Assembly (NCBI GenBank): GCA_964501925.1
Contig: CAZCTM010000021.1
Location: 1-37,696 of the forward strand
From: CAYLYU01 sp964501925
GTDB taxonomy: Bacteria > Pseudomonadota > Zetaproteobacteria > Mariprofundales > Mariprofundaceae
DNA: 37,696 bases
Reading direction: 5' to 3'
Shown here piece after piece: positions 16,260 to 24,556 of the stretch. The translations under genes and the position numbers were made by a program. Within the stretch, counting starts at the first letter, position 1. Each line of letters starts with the position of its first letter. The notes under the pieces were generated by a model, which did no database searches, was not told where the DNA came from, and saw only the letters and a program-made list of their open reading frames with translations.

Positions 16260-17036
16260 GTGTTATACGTAGCTGTGCGTGCAGCCCGCAAAGCGGGAGA
16301 CATCATCGCTCGTGCCTATGATCACCGTGATCGATTGCAGGTTGATCAGAAAAAGGACCGCGATTTTGTCACCGAGGTCGATCGCAAGTCACAGGCGATC
16401 ATTATCCGGGAGATTCAGAAACATTACCCAAAACATGGCATCGTTGCTGAAGAAAGTGAGGAGATTCATGCGGGGGCCACGATCAAATGGTACGTGGATC
16501 CACTTGATGGAACGACCAATTTTATCCACGGTTACCCCCATTTTGCAGTATCGATTTCGGCATGGAAGGGTGACAAACCGATTCTGGCGGTCATTCATGA
16601 TCCGATGCGCAACGAGACCTTTGAGGCCCAGGACGGGAATGGCGCCTTCCTGAACAGGCAACGACTGAGGGTCTCAGGCTGTCACAGAATGGATGAGGCG
16701 CTTTTTGCGTCAGGATTGCCTCCCTATCGAAGGGACCGGCTTGATGCCTTTATTCTCAGGTTGAATGCCTGTATCCGAACCAGTGACGGTTACCGCAGGG
16801 GTGGTTCTGCCGCCCTGGATCTGGCCTATGTTGCTTGCGGCCGGCTGGACGCTTACTGGGAATCCGGTCTGAAACCGTGGGATATTGCGGCCGGTATCAT
16901 TCTTGTTCAGGAGTCCGGCGGTATGGTGACAGGTCTTGATGGATCAAAGGTCAGCCTGGATAAAGGGGATGTTCTTGCGACCAACGCGCATCTGCATCGT
17001 GAATTCATGAAGTTGCTGACGGTCAGCGATGAATAG
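16260..17036 (+). CDS. suhB: Inositol-1-monophosphatase family protein (SuhB)
   Basis: A Mg2+-dependent phosphatase of the IMPase family. In E. coli SuhB also binds NusA/RNA polymerase in the rRNA antitermination complex. Metal ligands are seen in VAEESEE (Glu64-Glu65), DPLDGTTNF (Asp80, Asp83) and WDIAAG. The length of 258 residues is normal. The start is GTG at 16260 after a GGGGGA ribosome site, giving the family N-terminus LYVAVRAARKAGDII. The 102-base gap after truA could hold its own promoter (a TATGCT box near 16207). It converges with lptG, whose stop is 9 bases away. Confidence 0.94.
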   Translation: MLYVAVRAARKAGDIIARAYDHRDRLQVDQKKDRDFVTEVDRKSQAIIIREIQKHYPKHGIVAEESEEIHAGATIKWYVDPLDGTTNFIHGYPHFAVSISAWKGDKPILAVIHDPMRNETFEAQDGNGAFLNRQRLRVSGCHRMDEALFASGLPPYRRDRLDAFILRLNACIRTSDGYRRGGSAALDLAYVACGRLDAYWESGLKPWDIAAGIILVQESGGMVTGLDGSKVSLDKGDVLATNAHLHREFMKLLTVSDE

Positions 17037-17045
17037 ATCATCGAC

Positions 17046-18104
17046 TTAGTATCCTTCCCGGTGCAACAACAGATAGCCCGCCAGCCCACCGAAAACAAGG
17101 TTGGGTAACCAGGCTGCAAAGATTGCCGGAAGCTTTTCACCACCTGAAAGGAGGCCGCTGGCATTTCCCAGAATGTAAAACGTCAGGCCAAGTGCCACGG
17201 CTGCAAACAGGCCGGCTGCCTGGGCCGTAAGCCGGTTGCCAAGGCCGGTACACAGTGAAATTGCCAGCAAGACCATGATGAAACAGGAAAAGGGTGCCGC
17301 CAGTTTCCGGTTGAGCGCAAACTCGTAATTCGAGGATGTCAGTCCGGCCCGGCTCAGGTCCCGGCCATAACGCCACAGTTCGAGTAAATGCATGTGTCTC
17401 GGGCTTGGAGGTTCAGCGGTGTCCGGTCCAACATTGGAAGGCAGGATAAGGTGATTCTCGTGTTTAAAATCAATGTTGTTCTTTGTCGTGGGTCTGCTTA
17501 TGTACACATCCCTGAGATGCCATTTGCCATTGAAGTAGCGAGCCCGGGCAGACTCGATGCGCTGCAGCCAGCGTCCCCTTTCATCCGTTTCAAGCATGGT
17601 GAGCATGAAGGCATTTCCGCCCAGGGGGGTCAGGCGGAACAGACGATAGCCCTCCCGAAGCCACTGAACGCCATGTGTTGTATCGGGACGATGATGGATA
17701 TGGACCTGTTCAATCCTGTCCAGACGCTGATTGGTAACGGGTGTAATCCATTCACCAATGGCAAAGGTTACAAGGGCGGCAATGCAACTGGCAGTCAACA
17801 GGGGCAGGACAATCTTGTTGATCCCCAAACCGGCAGCACGCATGGCCATGATCTCATGATTTCGTGAGAGTTCGGTGATGTAGACGCTTGCCGAGAGCAA
17901 CAGAATCACGGGCATGAACTCACTTAACATAAAGGGTGTCTTCAGGATCAGGTATTCCACCAGTAGTCCCACATCCAGCCCTTTCCCCAGGTAGCGGGAC
18001 TTGTCAAACGTTTCCACAATGAGGAAGATGGCGAGCAGGACAATCGTGCTCATCAATCCTCGACCAAGAAACCCGTAAAAAAGCCAGTGGAATAAACGTG
18101 GCAT
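17046..18104 (-). CDS. lptG: LptG/LptF-type lipopolysaccharide export permease
   Basis: A YjgP/YjgQ-family inner-membrane protein of the LptB2FG ABC transporter that lifts LPS to the periplasmic bridge. It is 352 residues, with six predicted membrane segments split by a large periplasmic beta-jellyroll domain (about residues 125-260). The AIGEWITP motif and the VETFDKSRYLGKG coupling region match LptG better than LptF. The open frame continues to 18395, but the upstream part is antisense to hflK; the ATG at 18104 gives the standard N-terminus. lptF is normally adjacent, yet none is in the window. It is divergent from hflK. Confidence 0.9.
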   Translation of the reverse strand: MPRLFHWLFYGFLGRGLMSTIVLLAIFLIVETFDKSRYLGKGLDVGLLVEYLILKTPFMLSEFMPVILLLSASVYITELSRNHEIMAMRAAGLGINKIVLPLLTASCIAALVTFAIGEWITPVTNQRLDRIEQVHIHHRPDTTHGVQWLREGYRLFRLTPLGGNAFMLTMLETDERGRWLQRIESARARYFNGKWHLRDVYISRPTTKNNIDFKHENHLILPSNVGPDTAEPPSPRHMHLLELWRYGRDLSRAGLTSSNYEFALNRKLAAPFSCFIMVLLAISLCTGLGNRLTAQAAGLFAAVALGLTFYILGNASGLLSGGEKLPAIFAAWLPNLVFGGLAGYLLLHREGY

Positions 18105-18237
18105 GCTGACATCATAGCAGTGGTTGGTCGGGGCGGCGATATGCGCAACGCGTGCAACTGATAATGAATGTGAGTACACTGGGTGGCCTGGATACCGGCC
18201 CGGTACGCGCCTGTCCAAATGATGATGGAGGATGTCC

Positions 18238-19317
18238 ATGCCCTGGAGTGATCCAAACCAGCAACAAAACCCTTGGGGAAGAAAGCAGGGACCCCAGCCC
18301 CCGGATATCGATGAACTCATCCGCCGTCTGCAGGAAAGGCTTTCCGGCATGTTTGGTGGCAAGGGCGGTGGCAAGGGTGGGGGCCCGAACATCAATGTTG
18401 CCCTGCTGCCCGGGGTGCTTGGTATCCTTCTGCTGCTCTGGCTGGCCTCAGGGCTTTACGTCGTGGCTGCGGACGAGCAGGCGGTGGTATTACGCTTTGG
18501 CAAGCATGTCGCCACGAAAGGGCCGGGTTTGAACTGGCATCTTCCTTATCCTGTCGAATCCGTGGAAAAGATACCGGTCACGCGGGTGCAGCGTACTGAA
18601 ATTGGCTTCAGACAGTTGGGAGAAGGGAGGGTGCGTCGGATTCCCCAGGAATCCCTCATGCTCACCAAGGATGAAAACATCGTTGATATCTCGTTTATCG
18701 TGCAATACAAGATCAAGGATGCGGCAGAATACCTTTTTAATATCTCCAACGGCGCAAAGACCGTGCGTGATGCTGCTGAAAGTGCCATTCGGGAGGTGAT
18801 TGGGCGAACCCTGATCGATGATGTTCTTACGGTGAAGAAGGCAGAGGTCGAGGTTGAAACCCAGGAACTGATTCAGTCCATCCTTGATGAGTACAAGGCC
18901 GGGATATCGGTCACCACGGTCAAACTTCATGACGTTCAGCCACCTTCACGGGTCATCAAGGAGTTCAAGGACGTGGCAAGCGCCCGGGAAGACAGAGAGC
19001 GGGCAAAGAATGAGGCCCAGGCCTATGCCAATGACATCATTCCGAAGGCTAGGGGCGAGGCCAAGAAGATGGTTCTGGATGCCGAGGCCTACAGGCTTGA
19101 AATCATTGATCGGGCCAAGGGTGAGGCGGATCGCTTTGTAAGTGTCTTAAAGGCCTATCAGTTGGCTCCCGAAGTGACGAAGAAGCGATTGTACCTGGAG
19201 ACCATGCAACAGGTCCTGGCCAAGACCGACAAGATCATTATCGATGCTGCCATTGCCGATCGGGTATTGCCCTATCTGCCCCTTGACCGTGTGGGCAAGA
19301 AAGTGGAGGTGAAGTGA
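18238..19317 (+). CDS. hflK: Membrane protease modulator HflK
   Basis: HflK with HflC forms a large periplasmic cage around the FtsH protease and modulates membrane protein quality control. The N-terminal tail is Pro/Gln-rich with a GGKGGGKGGG stretch (residues 40-49). One membrane segment lies at about 56-76, followed by the SPFH/Band 7 domain and a long Ala/Glu/Lys-rich helix. I prefer the ATG at 18238, 6 bases from GGAGG; the ATG at 18232 directly abuts it. hflC overlaps the end. Confidence 0.95.
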   Translation: MPWSDPNQQQNPWGRKQGPQPPDIDELIRRLQERLSGMFGGKGGGKGGGPNINVALLPGVLGILLLLWLASGLYVVAADEQAVVLRFGKHVATKGPGLNWHLPYPVESVEKIPVTRVQRTEIGFRQLGEGRVRRIPQESLMLTKDENIVDISFIVQYKIKDAAEYLFNISNGAKTVRDAAESAIREVIGRTLIDDVLTVKKAEVEVETQELIQSILDEYKAGISVTTVKLHDVQPPSRVIKEFKDVASAREDRERAKNEAQAYANDIIPKARGEAKKMVLDAEAYRLEIIDRAKGEADRFVSVLKAYQLAPEVTKKRLYLETMQQVLAKTDKIIIDAAIADRVLPYLPLDRVGKKVEVK

Positions 19318-20189
19318 TGGGCTCCAGACAGACCTTGCTGATCGTTGTTCTGGCTGTTTTCGTGTTGCTGGGTTCCATGTCCGCGTTTGTGGTTGATCAG
19401 CGGGAGCAGGTTCTGGTCCTGCAATTTGGAAACCCGAAGGATGTTGTCAAGGATGCAGGTTTGCACTTCAAGTGGCCCTGGCAGTCCCTTGAGCGTTTTG
19501 ACAGCCGCCTGCTGGAAAGTGACGCATCGCCCAATGAGGTCATTACCAAGGACAAGAAATCCATCCTGGTGGACAATTATACGCGCTGGAGAATCGTTGA
19601 TCCCCTTGCCGTTTTTCAGGTCGCTCGTACCCAGCTGGGAGTCATGGCCCGTATGGAGGATGTGGTCAGGGGCAAGATTCGTGAGGTTCTGGGCAAGCAC
19701 ACCCTTCTGGAGATTGTTTCCGGAGGGGAAAAGGCGACCCTGCGCGCAGAACTGATGCAGACGATTCGTGACAAAGCGGATGCAAGTGTCCGGAATCTGG
19801 GCATTACCGTCAGTGATGTGCGTATCAAGCGGGCGGACCTGCCGGAGGAGAATTCCGATGCCGTATTCCAGAGAATGAAGGCCGAGCGTCAGCGTATTGC
19901 CAAGGAATATCGCTCCGAGGGTGAAGAGGCTGCCAAGGAGATTCGTGCCGAGGCGGACAAGAAACGCAAGGTGCTTCTTGCGAGGGCCTATCAGAAGGCC
20001 CAGACTATTCGCGGCAAGGGAGAGGCCGAATCCACGGCCATCTATGCCAAGGCGCATAACCAGGATCCCGAATTCTATGCGTTTATGCGGTCACTGGAGG
20101 CCTATCGCGAAGCCCTTGGGGAAGATACACAACTGGTCATCTCTCCTGAGTCCGAATTCTTCAACTTTTTCGATCAGGTTACAAAATAG
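19317..20189 (+). CDS. hflC: Membrane protease modulator HflC
   Basis: The partner of HflK. It has one N-terminal membrane segment (about residues 6-26) and a SPFH domain starting FVVDQREQVLVLQFG. A charged helix rich in KAERQRIAKEYRSEGEE follows. The product is 290 residues, normal. ATG 19317 sits in a TGATG overlap with the hflK stop, 7 bases from GGAGG, so the two are translationally coupled. The C-terminus ends in SEFFNFFDQ. Confidence 0.96.
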   Translation: MGSRQTLLIVVLAVFVLLGSMSAFVVDQREQVLVLQFGNPKDVVKDAGLHFKWPWQSLERFDSRLLESDASPNEVITKDKKSILVDNYTRWRIVDPLAVFQVARTQLGVMARMEDVVRGKIREVLGKHTLLEIVSGGEKATLRAELMQTIRDKADASVRNLGITVSDVRIKRADLPEENSDAVFQRMKAERQRIAKEYRSEGEEAAKEIRAEADKKRKVLLARAYQKAQTIRGKGEAESTAIYAKAHNQDPEFYAFMRSLEAYREALGEDTQLVISPESEFFNFFDQVTK

Positions 20190-20222
20190 TCCGGATCGTG
20201 ATGGCTGAGCGGACGAGGGCCA

Positions 20223-20408
20223 ATGCGTGAGCTTTGGATTGCCCTGGGACTGGTTCTTGTGATCGAGGGTGCGCTATATGCGCTCTTTCCCGGGAAAATG
20301 GTCGACATGGCAAGGAAACTCTCCGAGATGCCGCCCGCAACCTTGCGGGTGGCCGGTTTGTTTGGAGTTATTCTTGGCTGGCTCGTGGTCTGGTTTGTTC
20401 ATACCTGA
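20223..20408 (+). CDS. DUF2065 small membrane protein (YjeT)
   Basis: A 61-residue protein with two hydrophobic segments (about residues 4-22 and 42-60) around an amphipathic MVDMARKLSEMPP stretch. The family is regularly found directly after hflC, as here (33-base gap), which suggests a link with the HflKC/FtsH complex, but its role is unknown. purA, which often follows in relatives, is absent; a convergent kinase gene ends 84 bases away. Confidence 0.9.
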   Translation: MRELWIALGLVLVIEGALYALFPGKMVDMARKLSEMPPATLRVAGLFGVILGWLVVWFVHT

Positions 20409-20492
20409 ATAAGGCCAACATATTCATGTCGGCGTTTTTCACGATCCAGGCTTTATCGCATTGAAACCGAGGCTCTCTGCCACTCAGTGGGA

Positions 20493-21821
20493 TCAATTCT
20501 TCTGCTGCCTTACGATCGTAGCCGGATCTGGCAGTGTTACGCTGACACGTAGCCCACCAAGGCTGTCCGAATGCCCAATGTGGAGTGCTCCATGATAGGC
20601 TTTCACGATATCCTGGACGATGGCCAAACCCAGCCCGTGGCCCTGCATGCTTTCATCTGCACGCCCACCACGGCTTAGAATCTCGTGTTTCCTGTTTTCA
20701 TCCATCCCTGGCCCGTCATCGTCCACAGAAATTTCCAGTCCGTCCGTGGATGATATGTTCAGATAGACCCGCCGTTTCGCCCACTTGCAGGCGTTGTCAA
20801 GCAGGTTGCCGATCAATTCCATCATGTCTTCCCGGTCGGCCGCGAAATGGATGTCATCCTCAATCAGTAATTTGATCAATCCCTGCTTCCGGTTGACTGC
20901 CTCCAGTGTCGCGGCAAGGTCCCGGATATCCTGATGGGGGTCTGGCCAGAACCCACCTGGTGACTGCCCCGCCATCCTGGCCCGGCTCAGCTCCCGCTGA
21001 ATGCGCTTTTCAATGCTTTTCACCAGTTCAATCACCATTTGGCGATCTTCCCTTGATGGCTCCCTTTCCAGGATCTGCATGATCCTCGTCAGAGGTGTCT
21101 TTAGTGCGTGGGCAAGATTCCCCATGGAGTTGCGGTAACGTCCAAGCCGGTGTCGCAGCATCAGCAGGAGACGATTGATTTCATTGACAAGCGGGGAAAT
21201 CTCGCTTGGCACCTGCTGATGCAGGGTGTCGGTTTCACCTCGCTCCAGGCGGATAAGTTCTTCTCCCAATCCGGCCAGTGGTTTTAATCCCTGCCGGATT
21301 ACCCATATCTGCATGGCGAGCAATAGCAACAATGCCGTAAACGACAGAATCAGCAGATGTTTCAGAAAACGGAGCGAAGATGCCTCTTGCCGGGAGATGT
21401 CTTCAGCCATGCTCAACAGAACATCTTTCCCGTGTACACGAAACCGTTTGCTTAATATGAACAGCCGCTGGCCGAGCGGACCGCTTACGTCTCGCAGCAC
21501 TCCCGTATCCATGACTGTCAGGTCTTCATCCCACAGGGAGCGGGAACGAAGGTGCCTTTGACTGTCTGTCCGGAGTTGAAAGTAATGACCGGAGAAAGGG
21601 CGCTTGTAGATTACCGGAATTCGCTCCCAGTTGATCTGGAACTCACGGCCTTTCATCACCAGTGCGGCCAGAATATCTTCTGCATCGTGTTCAAGGCGTG
21701 AAATCAGGCCCTGATCACTCATTCGCCGGATCTCGAGACCTACTATGATGGACTGAACGATGAAGAAGGTGGCCAGACTGATTGCCAGACTGAGCGTCAG
21801 ACGTGCGCTCAGGGATCGCAT
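20493..21821 (-). CDS. Sensor histidine kinase, PhoQ-like subfamily
   Basis: A 442-residue inner-membrane kinase. Membrane segments lie at about 10-30 and 154-174, enclosing a periplasmic sensor of about 120 residues. A HAMP-like linker follows. The H-box is NLAHALKTPLTR with His238; ALKTPL is the PhoQ-type form, unlike HELRSPL of QseC. The ATPase domain has the N-box GNLLDNACKWA and G-boxes DDDGPGM and GHGLGLAIV. Its ATG at 21821 overlaps the regulator gene by 13 bases. It is the last gene of the cytochrome operon, so it may sense a redox or envelope signal linked to it. Ligand unknown. Confidence 0.92.
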   Translation of the reverse strand: MRSLSARLTLSLAISLATFFIVQSIIVGLEIRRMSDQGLISRLEHDAEDILAALVMKGREFQINWERIPVIYKRPFSGHYFQLRTDSQRHLRSRSLWDEDLTVMDTGVLRDVSGPLGQRLFILSKRFRVHGKDVLLSMAEDISRQEASSLRFLKHLLILSFTALLLLLAMQIWVIRQGLKPLAGLGEELIRLERGETDTLHQQVPSEISPLVNEINRLLLMLRHRLGRYRNSMGNLAHALKTPLTRIMQILEREPSREDRQMVIELVKSIEKRIQRELSRARMAGQSPGGFWPDPHQDIRDLAATLEAVNRKQGLIKLLIEDDIHFAADREDMMELIGNLLDNACKWAKRRVYLNISSTDGLEISVDDDGPGMDENRKHEILSRGGRADESMQGHGLGLAIVQDIVKAYHGALHIGHSDSLGGLRVSVTLPDPATIVRQQKN

Positions 21822-22495
21822 GTCTTATCCGGAACAAACATGTAGCCTTGCCCGCGACGTGTTTTGATACAGGACTTGCCAATCTTTTTTCTCAGCTTGC
21901 TGATGTAGACCTCGATGATGTTGCTTTCTTTCTCGGTATCGTAGTCGTATACGTGCTCCAGCAGGTGAGATTCACTGAAGACATGGCCAGGCTGAAGCAT
22001 CAGATACCTGAGGAGTCTGAACTCCGTTCCGGTGAGTGCTATGGTTTCATTATCATCACTATCGGTACGCGTAACGCTCTGGGTTGCCTCATCCAGTCTC
22101 AGATTGCCCGCTTTTATTTCGCCGGACACCCTGCCCTTTGATCGCCTGATCAGGGCCTCAAGACGGACAATCAGTTCCTCGAAACGAAATGGCTTGGTGA
22201 GATAGTCATCGGCGCCAGCACGGAATCCATCAACTTTTTCATGCCAGGCACTCCGTGCCGTTAGTATAAGCACGGGTACGCTTAATCCCTTCTCCCGCCA
22301 CTGGCGCAGGACATCGATACCCGGCAGTTCTGGCAGCCCGAGATCAAGAATGATCACGTCGTAGGGTTCACTCGTACCGATGAAAGCGGCTTCCATGCCA
22401 TCAAAGACCGTGTCCGTGGCATAACCGTGCCGGCGAAGTTGCCCGGACAGCTCCAGCGCAAGTTTTTTGTCATCCTCGACCAGAAGCAGACGCAA
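21809..22495 (-). CDS. OmpR/PhoP-family response regulator
   Basis: A 228-residue regulator. The receiver domain has the acidic pocket VEDD, the phospho-acceptor Asp51 in IILDLGLPELPG, the switch residue in LTARS and Lys in LTKPF. The winged-helix DNA-binding domain follows from about residue 125 and includes LTGTEFRLLRYL and the RRGQGYMF wing. The start is TTG at 22495, directly after the stop of the PepSY gene, with GAGGATGA upstream. It is the partner of the kinase it overlaps. Likely targets are its own operon and perhaps the divergent export cassette. Confidence 0.94.
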   Translation of the reverse strand: MRLLLVEDDKKLALELSGQLRRHGYATDTVFDGMEAAFIGTSEPYDVIILDLGLPELPGIDVLRQWREKGLSVPVLILTARSAWHEKVDGFRAGADDYLTKPFRFEELIVRLEALIRRSKGRVSGEIKAGNLRLDEATQSVTRTDSDDNETIALTGTEFRLLRYLMLQPGHVFSESHLLEHVYDYDTEKESNIIEVYISKLRKKIGKSCIKTRRGQGYMFVPDKTCDP

Positions 22496-22798
22496 TCAAT
22501 CATCCTCAACGGAAAGCAATGACCCGCTCTCCGCATCAATTATAATTTCCCTGACGGATCCGTCTTCACCGAGCAGGTCAATTTCATAAACAATGCTTCG
22601 GTCTTCTTCCTCAAGCTCCACCTTCAGTACCTTTCCCGGATACGAATCTGCAAGCCGGTCCAGAATTCTGGACAGGGGAAGAATCTGACCATGCTGCCTT
22701 AAATCAAGCGCCCGTTCATGATCGTCATCAGCCAGTGTGTTTGTACTTGCTGTACAGACAAGCAGTGCGATCAGAAGAACACAGGAAGGCGGTTTCAC
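22496..22798 (-). CDS. PepSY-domain periplasmic protein
   Basis: A 100-residue exported protein: a signal peptide to about residue 23, an acidic linker, then one PepSY domain with the typical PGKVLKVELEEEDRSIVYEIDLL and REIIIDAESGSLLSVEDD. Single-domain PepSY proteins are common beside two-component genes and may modulate the kinase. The start is GTG at 22798 with a weak ribosome site; it may rely on coupling. It sits between the diheme cytochrome and the regulator in a run with very small gaps. Confidence 0.85.
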   Translation of the reverse strand: MKPPSCVLLIALLVCTASTNTLADDDHERALDLRQHGQILPLSRILDRLADSYPGKVLKVELEEEDRSIVYEIDLLGEDGSVREIIIDAESGSLLSVEDD

Positions 22799-22817
22799 TC
22801 AGGCACACTTACAGAGA

Positions 22818-23396
22818 TCAGTCTTCCCAGTATCCATATCCCGGAATGACGACGCCGTGTTCATCGAAATAACCCTTATCGGCCTGGGTATGGCACGCCT
22901 GACAGTTTGAACGTGAACCAACCTTGGGATTTCCTTCAATCATCCTGCGGGGAATCTCGTGATGCTCCCTGCGAATGTAAGGCAGTTCAGAGATACGCAA
23001 TGTGGATTTGCCATTCGTGAGCGAACGCAGGATTCGCTGGCTCTGCCGGTTGGGCTTGTGATCAGCCGCATTTGCAACCAGGTATTCGGTGATTTTCTCC
23101 CTGGTATCCTTGTCCAGCTCGGCATTCTCGCCGAAGTGGTCATCCAGGGAGTTCATCATTTGCTTCCAGGAACGTGCCGGGAGCCAGCCTGGCTGATAGG
23201 CGAAATGGCAGGCTCCGCACTCGGTTGCGTACAGTTGACTGGTGACGGGTGGAATATTCGGCACGCGTCTGAGGAGGCCGCCCTCATCATCCTCACCCCA
23301 TTCATATCTGTCACCATAGGCAATTCCTGTGATTGCCAGGATGATGCAGACGGTCATCAATACCGTTCCCGTCAAAATTTTTCCATTCCCATTCAT
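22818..23396 (-). CDS. Diheme cytochrome c (DHC family)
   Basis: A 192-residue exported cytochrome with two heme-binding motifs, CGACH (Cys60-His64) and CQACH (Cys165-His169). A hydrophobic N-terminal segment (residues 8-28) is a signal sequence or anchor. The two motifs about 105 residues apart, and additional His residues between them, match the DHC family. DHC is known as the electron donor to SHP in purple bacteria. Its gene lies next to SHP (17-base gap) and a cytochrome b, the known cluster composition. The mature domain is periplasmic. Confidence 0.88.
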   Translation of the reverse strand: MNGNGKILTGTVLMTVCIILAITGIAYGDRYEWGEDDEGGLLRRVPNIPPVTSQLYATECGACHFAYQPGWLPARSWKQMMNSLDDHFGENAELDKDTREKITEYLVANAADHKPNRQSQRILRSLTNGKSTLRISELPYIRREHHEIPRRMIEGNPKVGSRSNCQACHTQADKGYFDEHGVVIPGYGYWED

Positions 23397-23413
23397 GTGA
23401 ATCTCCCTTGATA

Positions 23414-23812
23414 CTAATTTGATTGGATAAAGGAAAGGAAGTCACCTTTTTCCTGAGGTGTACACTCCCGTCCGATGGTCCACTTGCAGTTCCGCTTGAA
23501 CCATTTCCTGATCTTGGCAGGGTCGCTCAGGCGTTCCGGATTGACGCTCGGAGCCATCGGCTCAATCCGTTTCCCTGTACGCACATGGGAGCCTGTTTGT
23601 GTCAGATCTGTGGTATGACATGTCGCACAGCTGACTTCCTTGCCGGATTTCTTCTGTATATGTTTCTCACTCCACATCGCCTTGCCACGGGCAGCATCGA
23701 AGTCATTCGCCCCCTGGGCCCTGTAGGTGTCGAGCATTTGCTTGACGACATCTTCAGATGCCAGGACAGGGATGGATATGGTGCACAGGATGACCAGAAG
23801 CATTTTCTTCAC
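23414..23812 (-). CDS. SHP-type cytochrome c (DUF1924)
   Basis: A 132-residue periplasmic cytochrome c with a signal peptide (to about residue 19) and one heme motif CATCH (Cys62-His66). The downstream TGSHVRTGKRIEPMAPS and NPERL stretches match Sphaeroides Heme Protein, a high-spin cytochrome that binds oxygen and uses an Asn axial ligand. By spacing from the heme His, Asn108 is the probable ligand here. Cys109 and Cys117 could form the adjacent disulfide. These two assignments are inference. The start is GTG at 23812, 8 bases from AAGGAG, and overlaps the cytochrome b stop by GTGA. Confidence 0.88.
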   Translation of the reverse strand: MKKMLLVILCTISIPVLASEDVVKQMLDTYRAQGANDFDAARGKAMWSEKHIQKKSGKEVSCATCHTTDLTQTGSHVRTGKRIEPMAPSVNPERLSDPAKIRKWFKRNCKWTIGRECTPQEKGDFLSFIQSN

Positions 23813-24399
23813 GTGTTGTTCTCCTTTTGTGTTACGTACTTGTAACCCGTAATCATCGACCTGATGAGATTCTTCCGCTGCAGGAGGCTCTCGGTCAGAA
23901 CGCCGGCAATGTGTAATCCAACAAGGAATATCAGGAGGTCAGCCATGAAGTCATGGGCTTCCTTAAAAACTCCCTCCGTCTTGAATGAAACCCCCTCAAC
24001 GACAGGGGCCAGCGGTCCGGCCCCTTCCTGGAGGCCGTACAGTACGACCCCGCTGATCGTCAAGATCAGCAGACCGGTGAGCAAGGCAAAAATCATGATG
24101 CTGCCAACCGGCGTATGACCAATGTGATCCGATCCTTTACGGTGCAGCAGATCCTGCAATTGTGCTTTTACAGCAGATAAAGTGGGAGTAAAGTCGGTAA
24201 AGCGCGCATGCCTTGTACCCGTAAATCCCCAGATAATGCGAAAAGCCACAAGGCCGAGTATTGTGCTACCAGCCAGCAGGTGAAGCCTGATAAACTCATC
24301 CTCGAGGATGTAGGCGGTTGCAAAACAAGCCACAAGCATCCAGTGGAAGATGCGGATTAGGGGGTCCCATACTTGAACCTTGTTCCTTTTTTGTTGCAT
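23809..24399 (-). CDS. Cytochrome b561-type membrane subunit
   Basis: A 196-residue protein of the prokaryotic b561/Ni-hydrogenase cytochrome b family. It has four predicted membrane helices, at about 16-32, 38-58, 97-120 and 148-168. Histidines suitable for two b hemes are His19 in FHW, His40, and those in EAHDF and GLHIAG. It probably takes electrons from quinol and passes them to the diheme cytochrome encoded downstream. It is the first gene of the operon, with a good -10 (TATAGT) just upstream but no clear -35. Confidence 0.9.
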   Translation of the reverse strand: MQQKRNKVQVWDPLIRIFHWMLVACFATAYILEDEFIRLHLLAGSTILGLVAFRIIWGFTGTRHARFTDFTPTLSAVKAQLQDLLHRKGSDHIGHTPVGSIMIFALLTGLLILTISGVVLYGLQEGAGPLAPVVEGVSFKTEGVFKEAHDFMADLLIFLVGLHIAGVLTESLLQRKNLIRSMITGYKYVTQKENNT

Positions 24400-24556
24400 G
24401 AGCTGAACTATAGGGACGGATGCTTAAATCAAGCTGAATGTCTTTCATGTTGGCCGACAAAGGGCATTTTGATCGGTGTATCACAGGATGGATTCCGGGG
24501 GTTCCCGGATGATTAAATGTGAAGGAACCGGGTCGTGTAAGGGTCAAGGCAGGTAT

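Noticed and set aside
18105..18395. N-terminal extension of LptG
   Set aside because: The region overlaps hflK in antisense and the divergent promoter region; the standard LptG start is the ATG at 18104.
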